From NCBI GenBank assembly GCA_036375875.1, contig DASVBK010000225.1, positions 1 through 17,721 on the forward strand: DNA of 17,721 nt, read 5' to 3'. This stretch comes from Prado023 sp036375875 (GTDB lineage: Bacteria; Actinomycetota; Actinomycetes; S36-B12; CAIYMF01). The notes under the pieces were generated by a model that saw nothing but the letters and a program-made list of their open reading frames with translations, did no database searches and had not been told where the DNA came from. The position numbers were made by a program, and so were the translations under genes. Every line of letters starts with the position of its first letter. Position 1 is the stretch's first letter. This document shows positions 12,669 to 17,721 of the stretch, piece by piece.

Positions 12669-13292
12669 ATGAACGAGGCGCCCGACCTCACCGTCCGCCA
12701 CCGACCGGTGCAGGCGCGTGGCCGGGTGCGGTTCGAGGGGATCCTCCTGGCGGCGCGCGCCCTGCTCGCCGAGCGAGGCGTCGAGGGCTTCACGATCGAC
12801 GACGTCGCCCAGCGCGCCGACATCCCGGTCGGCTCGGTGTACCAGTTCTTCCCGAACAAGTTCGCGATCGTCGCCGAGCTCGACGCCCGGGACACCACGG
12901 CCCTCGTCGAGGACCTCGTCACGTTCGCCGACCGGTTCCCCACCGACGACTGGCAGGCCGAGGCAAACCACATCATCGACCTCGTGGCCAAGCACTGGGC
13001 CGAGGACCCGACCCGCCGCGCGGTCTGGCTGGCCATGCGCAGCACGGCGGCGACCCGCAGCGCGGCCGCGGCGCACTTCGGTCAGCTGGTGGGCACCCTC
13101 GAGCCGATCATCGTCGAGCTCACCCCGCACCTGACCGCCCAGCGCCAGCACACCATCGCCGAGGTGATCGTGGAGGTCGCGCAGTCGCTGCTGCACTTCT
13201 CCGTGGCCGACGACCAGCCCCGGCCGGGCACCGTCGCCGAGCTCAAGCGGATGCTGCGGGCCTATCTGCGCTCGGTTGCACTCGAGACCTGA
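12669..13292 (+). CDS. TetR-family transcriptional regulator
   Basis: The 207-residue protein has a typical TetR N-terminal DNA-binding domain: RFEGILLAARALLAERG, then the helix-turn-helix FTIDDVAQRADIPVGSVYQFFPNK (around 41-64, quoted in part: VGSVYQFFPNK). An all-helical C-terminal ligand and dimerisation domain follows. It is transcribed away from the ferric-reductase/FMN-binding/apbE operon, with a 185-bp gap, so that operon and its own promoter are the first candidates for control; TetR proteins often act on divergent neighbours. Alternatively it could control the fatty-acid genes that converge on it. The last 50 bp overlap the 3' end of the carboxyltransferase gene on the other strand. 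The ligand is unknown. Confidence 0.92.
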   Translation: MNEAPDLTVRHRPVQARGRVRFEGILLAARALLAERGVEGFTIDDVAQRADIPVGSVYQFFPNKFAIVAELDARDTTALVEDLVTFADRFPTDDWQAEANHIIDLVAKHWAEDPTRRAVWLAMRSTAATRSAAAAHFGQLVGTLEPIIVELTPHLTAQRQHTIAEVIVEVAQSLLHFSVADDQPRPGTVAELKRMLRAYLRSVALET

Positions 13293-15156
13293 GGTCGGTC
13301 ACCTCGGCCCGACCACGTGCTTCGGGCCGCTCGGCGTGGGCGCGCAGGTACGCCGCGACCGTGGGACGCAGCCGGCTCGGCTCGATCACCTCGTCGACCG
13401 AGCGGGTGGCGAAGGCCCGCTCCACGGAGTGCACCGCGTCGAATTCGGCGGCGACCTCCGCGCGGGCGGCACGCCGCAGCGCGGCCTCGTCGAGCTCCGG
13501 GCGCTCGGCCGCCAACTGGGCCATGCGCGCCTTCACCGGCCCGGTGAGCACCACCTCGGCCGCCGCGGACCCGCCGATCACCGAGACCTTGGTGTCGGCC
13601 AGCGCCAGCATCCGCAGGTCCGGGTGCAGGGCCTTGTTGAACACCACGTAGGCCCCGCCGTGGAAGCGGCCGATGGTCACCACGATGATCGGGCCGCGGA
13701 AGTTCACGACCGAGCGGGCGATCTCCGCGCCCCACTCGAGCTGCTGCTCCCGCAACGACGCGGCGCTGCCGTCGAAGCCGGCCAGGTTGGCCAGCACCAC
13801 GACCGGTCGCCGACCCGAGGCGTGGGTGATGGCGCGTGCGATCTTCTTCGACGCGGCAGGGTACAGCGTGCCGGCGGCGGACCATCCGTCCTGCCCGGGC
13901 CGGGGGTGCGACTCGATACCGACCAGGGTGATGGCCCGCCCCGCGAGCGCGGTGTCCCAGACGACGGCACCGTCGGCGCCGGCCATGTCGCTCCAGCGCT
14001 CCAGGCGCGGGGCGTCGGCGTCGGCCAGCGCGGCCATGACCGGCCGGATCGCGAACGGCAGGGTCCGCGTCGGGTTCGTGGCGCCGTCGAGCACCGCACC
14101 AACGGTGGCGTGGTCGCCCACCCCCTCGTAGGGGGCCAGGCACACGTCGCGCTCCACGGGATCGGCCGCGGGCAGCGCCCGGGCCGTGTCCGCCAGCAGT
14201 GCGTGGTGCCGGAGCACGAGGTCGTAGGCCTCGGCCAGGTCCGCCGCGCGGTGGTGGGCCTCGCCGTTCGGGCCCATGACCGCGGCGTACCCGCCGAGCG
14301 CCGCATCATTGGGGCTGGGCTGCCCGCCGGACATCGCCAGCGCGCGGTGCCCGGTGAGCACCATCGACGCACCGTCGACCATGACGAGCAGGCCGCGGCA
14401 GTGGCCGAGCATCGTGGCCACCGAGTTCCAGTAGCTCTGCGCCCCCACGTTGATGCCCGCGACGATCACCACGACCTCGTGGCCGCGCTGCGTGAACTCG
14501 AGGATCCGGCGCACCACCGCGGCGCACCAGTCCATGTTCTCGGTACCACGCTCCATCGAGATCTGGGCACCTGCCGAGATCGCGACCCACTCCACCGGCA
14601 GGCCGTGGGCCTCGGCGTGGTCGAACGCCGCGATGATCCGACGGCACTCGTCCTCGGCGACCGCGCCGCGCATCACGCCGGCGTCGCCCGCCAGCCACAC
14701 CCGCGTGGTCGGCCTGGCGTGGCCGGGGAAGCGATGGGTCATCAGGCCCACGACGACGCCGGACTGCTGCTCGCCCAGCGGGCGGTGCACCGGCACGAGG
14801 GCGTCGAGGTGCTCGCCGTTCACCGGGTCCATCGCCTCGAGGTCCAGCTCGGTGAACCAGGCGTCGTCGCCCCAGCCGTCGAGGGCGGTGGCGACGGCCT
14901 GCGCCGGAGTGGGCAGCGGGGTGCGCGGCGCGCGCGGCGTTGCAGCGGGGCGCACCTGTGCCACGGTGTCGCCGGCGGCGACGAGTTCGCCCACCGCGCG
15001 CAGGTCGGCCACCGTGCCCGCCGCGGGGGCGAGCACGGCGGACTGGCACTTCATCGTCTCGACGGTGCACAGCCGCTCGCCCGCGGCGACAGTGGCGCCC
15101 TCAGTGACGTGCAGCGCGACCACGAGGCCGGGCATCGGGGTGGTGACGGCGGTCAT
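13243..15156 (-). CDS. Biotin carboxyl carrier / acyl-CoA carboxyltransferase fusion
   Basis: The 637-residue protein starts with a biotinyl domain (1-70, PMPGLVVALHVTEGATVAAG, then VETMKCQ with Lys36 as biotin site). It continues with a complete carboxyltransferase of the acyl-CoA carboxylase type, with both crotonase-like halves in one chain. The first half contains SAGAQIS, VIVAGINVGAQSYWNS and MVLTGHRALAMSGG. The second half has VVLANLAGFDGS and GRFHGGAYVVFNKALHPD, which parallels the LRGGSWVVIDPTIN region of eukaryotic ACC. It transfers carboxyl from biotin to acetyl-CoA or another acyl-CoA to make a fatty-acid extender. ATG 15156 overlaps the acpS stop (ATGA). The residue after the biotin lysine is Cys rather than Met. 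No biotin carboxylase domain is present; it must be encoded elsewhere. Substrate specificity is inferred from the FAS-I neighbour. Confidence 0.88.
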   Translation of the reverse strand: MTAVTTPMPGLVVALHVTEGATVAAGERLCTVETMKCQSAVLAPAAGTVADLRAVGELVAAGDTVAQVRPAATPRAPRTPLPTPAQAVATALDGWGDDAWFTELDLEAMDPVNGEHLDALVPVHRPLGEQQSGVVVGLMTHRFPGHARPTTRVWLAGDAGVMRGAVAEDECRRIIAAFDHAEAHGLPVEWVAISAGAQISMERGTENMDWCAAVVRRILEFTQRGHEVVVIVAGINVGAQSYWNSVATMLGHCRGLLVMVDGASMVLTGHRALAMSGGQPSPNDAALGGYAAVMGPNGEAHHRAADLAEAYDLVLRHHALLADTARALPAADPVERDVCLAPYEGVGDHATVGAVLDGATNPTRTLPFAIRPVMAALADADAPRLERWSDMAGADGAVVWDTALAGRAITLVGIESHPRPGQDGWSAAGTLYPAASKKIARAITHASGRRPVVVLANLAGFDGSAASLREQQLEWGAEIARSVVNFRGPIIVVTIGRFHGGAYVVFNKALHPDLRMLALADTKVSVIGGSAAAEVVLTGPVKARMAQLAAERPELDEAALRRAARAEVAAEFDAVHSVERAFATRSVDEVIEPSRLRPTVAAYLRAHAERPEARGRAEVTDLRSRVQPSADRPAASA

Positions 15157-15569
15157 CGGGAGGCCTCCGGCTGGTCGAGGACGACCACGGCAGCGGCCGT
15201 GGTCGGTTCGTGGGTCAGCGAGACGTGCGTGGTGATGGGGCCGAGCGCGGCGGCCACGGCAGCGGCCAGGGCGCCGTGCAGGGCGAGGATGGGCCGACCC
15301 CAGGGGTCGGTGCGGACCTCGACCTCGCGCCAGTCGACCTCGGCGAGGACCGGCGCCTGGCCGGTGATCGCGCTGGAGAACGCCTTGACGAAGGCCTCCT
15401 TGGCGGCGAACCGCGCGGCCAGGTGCTGGGCGTCCCCGGCGGCCCCCCGGGCCGCATCGCGCTCGGCCGCGGTGAAGGTGCGGTCCACGAACGAGGACCC
15501 CGGGGCGGCCAGCTGCGCGGCGAACCCGTCGACATCGACCAGGTCGATGCCGACGGCACGCACCGTCAC
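15153..15569 (-). CDS. acpS: Holo-[acyl-carrier-protein] synthase of the FAS-I-linked type
   Basis: The 138-residue enzyme moves phosphopantetheine from CoA to the serine of a carrier domain, here most likely that of the adjacent FAS-I. Visible motifs are VGIDLVDVDGF with the magnesium-binding Asp, FTAAERDAAR, and HLAARFAAKEAFVKAFS with the catalytic Glu. WGRPILALHG and HVSLTHEPTTAAAVVVL complete the fold, and the whole closely follows mycobacterial AcpS. GTG 15569 overlaps the FAS stop (GTGA); GTG 15563 two codons later is a possible alternative. The downstream carboxyltransferase overlaps by ATGA. The three genes are thus translationally coupled. Confidence 0.93.
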   Translation of the reverse strand: MTVRAVGIDLVDVDGFAAQLAAPGSSFVDRTFTAAERDAARGAAGDAQHLAARFAAKEAFVKAFSSAITGQAPVLAEVDWREVEVRTDPWGRPILALHGALAAAVAAALGPITTHVSLTHEPTTAAAVVVLDQPEASR

Positions 15570-17721
15570 CGTGCCGCCGCCGCGGCGGCGGCCAGCCCGG
15601 GCAGCGCCCCGTCGGCGGCCACGAGCATCGCAGCCTCCCGGCTGCGCAGCTCGCCGGCCGCCCCCTCGCCCAGCCGCCGGTCCGTGCGCCGGGCGAGCAT
15701 CGGCTCGCCGCCATGCTGGGCGACCAGCCTGCGTCGGGCCCCGGCGACGCGGCGCTCGTGCGCCCGCTGCTGGTACTCGGCGCGCTGGGCGTCGGGCACC
15801 GCCGCGACGAACACGTCGGGGTGGGCCAGGGCCACCACGGCGGAGACGTGGCCGAAGCCCAGGCTCGTCACCAGGGCGGCACGCACCGGCTCGTGGCGCA
15901 CCAGGCTGCGCGCATCCACCACGATCGGGCCGGGCGTCACCCGGGGGTCCACGCTCGTGAGGTTGCGGTTGCCCGGCACGACGCCGGTCTCGAACAGGTC
16001 GCACAGGCCGGCCATCTGCCAGGCGGCGGCACCGCCCTTGGCGTGCCCGGTGAGCGCCTTCTGCGAGATCACCCGCAGCGGGTTGCCCGGCGTGCGGCCA
16101 AGCGCCTCCTGCACCGTGGCGTGCAGGAACGCCTCGTTGGGGTCGTTGGCCTCCGTGGAGGTGTCGTGCTTGGACACCACCGCGATGTCGTCGGCCGTGA
16201 GCCCCAGCGCCGCCAGGGCACGGCCCAGCGGCGAGTCGGTGCCCCCGCGCACCGCGCCGAGCGCGCCCAGCCCGGGGGCGGGGATCGAGGTGTGGATGCC
16301 GTCACCGAAGGACGCGGCATAGCCCACGACCGCGCGAACCGGCAGGCCCAGCTGCAGGGCGACCGACCCGCGGCACACCAGGAAGCTGCCGCCACCCTGC
16401 GCCTCGACGAAGCCGCGCCGGCGCCGGTCCCCCGGCCGGCTGTGCTGGTGCGGGGCAAGGCCGGCCTCGAGCAGCGCCGCGTTGTCCGCGGTCGCCGCCA
16501 TGTCGGCGAACCCGTTGATGCCCTCGCTCCCGAGGTCGTCCCAGCCGCCGCCGACCACGATGTCGGCCTTGCCCAGGGCGATCTTGTCGATGGCCTCCTC
16601 GAGGCTCACCGCGGCCGTCGCGCACGCCGCGACGGGATGGACCATCGGCCCGTACCCGCCGACCAGCCCCTGGTTGACGTGGGCGGGCACGACGTTGCCC
16701 AGCGCCTCCTGCAGCACGTCGTTGGCGTGCGGACGCTCGAGCAGGTCGCCGGCGTTGACCACGCGGATCGAGCGCATGCCGCCCATGCCGCTGCCCTGGG
16801 TGTTGCCGACCAGGCTCGGGTGCACCGCGCCGAGCAGCTCCTCGGGCGTGACGCCGGCGTCGGCCAGCGCCTCGGCGGTGATCGCGAGGTTCCACGCCGC
16901 GAGCGGGTCCATCGCACCGGCCACGCCGGGCTCCAGGCCCAGCCGCACGGGGTCGCTGCCGGTGGGGAACTGGCCCCCCACCGAGCGGGCGAGGGCCTTG
17001 GAGCGGGGGACCCGGATGGCGCTGCCCTGCGGCAGCGTCACCCGCCAGGCGGACTCGACCTGGGTGACCGTGGCACCCGCCGCTCCCCCGGCGAACGACC
17101 GCGCCTCGGCCTCGGTGGGCACGGTGAGCGTCAGCGGCCGGTCGAGGAACACCTCGGCCAGGCGCAGCTGGCCGTCAGCGGCCACGTCCTCGGTGTGCAC
17201 GAGCGGCCGGATGCCGACCCGTCCGGTCACCTCGGCGCGGAAGCGCGACTCCACCTGCGCCTCATCGATGGCCTCGCCGGACTCGGCGTCGGCCCAGCTG
17301 CCCGCGCTGGCGTCCCACTCGATGAGGCCACAGCGCCAGGCCAGCTCGACCACGCCCGCCGCCGAGAGGGCCCCGTGCTCGGCCTCGAGGCGGGTCGTCG
17401 ACCCGCCCCAGGGCCCGTACTCGGCGATGCCGACGAGCACGATCATGTCCTCGGCCGCCAGGCGCGGCTGGGCGTGGCCGGCCGGGGTGGCCCCGGGCGC
17501 GGGCTCGCGGCGCGCCTCGCGCAGCGCCGCCGGCAGGTTGGGCAGGGCGTCGACGGTGGGCCGCGCATCGCCCTCGGCCTCGTCGGTGGCCACCTCGGCG
17601 GTCGCCTCCGCGACGGCCTCGGCGAGCGCGTCGGCCAGGTCGGTACGCCCGGCCAGGCCGGCCGTGAGGTCCACCTGCAGCGGCGCCTCGGCTGCCTGCT
17701 GGGCGAACCCGGGCGTGGCCA
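15566..17721 (-). CDS. fas: Type I fatty acid synthase, C-terminal ketosynthase part (5' end outside window)
   Basis: The frame is open to the window edge, so only about 718 C-terminal residues are visible; complete bacterial FAS-I proteins are around 3000 residues. The segment begins with the linker after the ketoreductase domain and contains the whole ketosynthase. VGIAEYGPWGGS opens it, VHPSLVGNTQGSGMGG and HPVAACATAAVSLEE (nucleophile Cys at 16622-16624) follow, then SKHDTSTEANDPNE and SQKALTGHAKGGAA with the two catalytic histidines. The order and wording match mycobacterial and corynebacterial FAS-I. The enzyme condenses malonyl units onto acyl chains in the cytoplasm. Stop TGA 15566-15568 overlaps the acpS start. 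The very end is an Ala/Arg-rich tail. Confidence 0.95.
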   Translation of the reverse strand, partial: ATPGFAQQAAEAPLQVDLTAGLAGRTDLADALAEAVAEATAEVATDEAEGDARPTVDALPNLPAALREARREPAPGATPAGHAQPRLAAEDMIVLVGIAEYGPWGGSTTRLEAEHGALSAAGVVELAWRCGLIEWDASAGSWADAESGEAIDEAQVESRFRAEVTGRVGIRPLVHTEDVAADGQLRLAEVFLDRPLTLTVPTEAEARSFAGGAAGATVTQVESAWRVTLPQGSAIRVPRSKALARSVGGQFPTGSDPVRLGLEPGVAGAMDPLAAWNLAITAEALADAGVTPEELLGAVHPSLVGNTQGSGMGGMRSIRVVNAGDLLERPHANDVLQEALGNVVPAHVNQGLVGGYGPMVHPVAACATAAVSLEEAIDKIALGKADIVVGGGWDDLGSEGINGFADMAATADNAALLEAGLAPHQHSRPGDRRRRGFVEAQGGGSFLVCRGSVALQLGLPVRAVVGYAASFGDGIHTSIPAPGLGALGAVRGGTDSPLGRALAALGLTADDIAVVSKHDTSTEANDPNEAFLHATVQEALGRTPGNPLRVISQKALTGHAKGGAAAWQMAGLCDLFETGVVPGNRNLTSVDPRVTPGPIVVDARSLVRHEPVRAALVTSLGFGHVSAVVALAHPDVFVAAVPDAQRAEYQQRAHERRVAGARRRLVAQHGGEPMLARRTDRRLGEGAAGELRSREAAMLVAADGALPGLAAAAAAAR

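Noticed and set aside
13276..15960. An 894-codon plus-strand frame opposite the carboxyltransferase and AcpS genes
   Set aside because: Low-complexity Arg/Gly/His/Pro-rich translation with no motif, antisense to strongly conserved genes; a GC-bias shadow.
1..17721. tRNA or rRNA genes, insertion sequences, phage attachment sites
   Set aside because: No tRNA-like cloverleaf, rRNA segment, transposase frame or terminal repeats with target duplications were seen on either strand.

Overview
The window is high-GC DNA with short intergenic gaps, GTG starts, 4-base stop/start overlaps and TANNNT -10 boxes close to start codons. A multidomain type I fatty acid synthase (FAS-I) followed by its own holo-ACP synthase points to an actinobacterium of a FAS-I lineage. 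I cannot name the genus from sequence alone.

Layout, left to right. Bases 1-892 hold the end of a PTS permease EIIB domain and nagB, an amino-sugar uptake and deamination pair, closed by a strong hairpin. An AlkB-like dioxygenase follows (950-1579), then about 600 bp with only a truncated helix-turn-helix remnant. Bases 2110-6930 hold the most interesting unit: a SorC/LsrR-type regulator and a downstream operon of a small VOC-like protein, a DhaK-like and a DhaL-like kinase subunit, an LsrF-like thiolase/aldolase and a DUF1097-type membrane protein. Copies of a GRACAnnTGTYC-like motif flank the regulator on both sides and overlap a well-formed promoter for the operon. Neither LsrK nor DhaM is encoded in it. 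The likely logic is uptake of a small carbonyl compound, phosphorylation by the split Dha-type kinase, rearrangement, and LsrF-type cleavage to central metabolites. The substrate is unknown.

Bases 7052-9512 hold three stand-alone genes: a 2H phosphoesterase (minus), a lipoprotein esterase (plus) and a PAP2 phosphatase (minus). Bases 9644-12483 (minus) form a membrane redox operon: a ferric-reductase-like flavocytochrome, an FMN-binding protein with a flavinylation motif on a repeat linker, and the flavin transferase ApbE. A TetR-family gene diverges from it.

Bases 13243-17721 (minus) are a lipid-synthesis operon read as FAS-I (C-terminal ketosynthase part only), then AcpS, then a biotin-carrier/carboxyltransferase fusion, each joined to the next by a 4-base overlap. 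Together they would make malonyl-CoA or a related extender, activate the FAS carrier domain and elongate fatty acids. The biotin carboxylase partner is not in the window. The last gene overlaps the TetR gene tail to tail by 50 bp.
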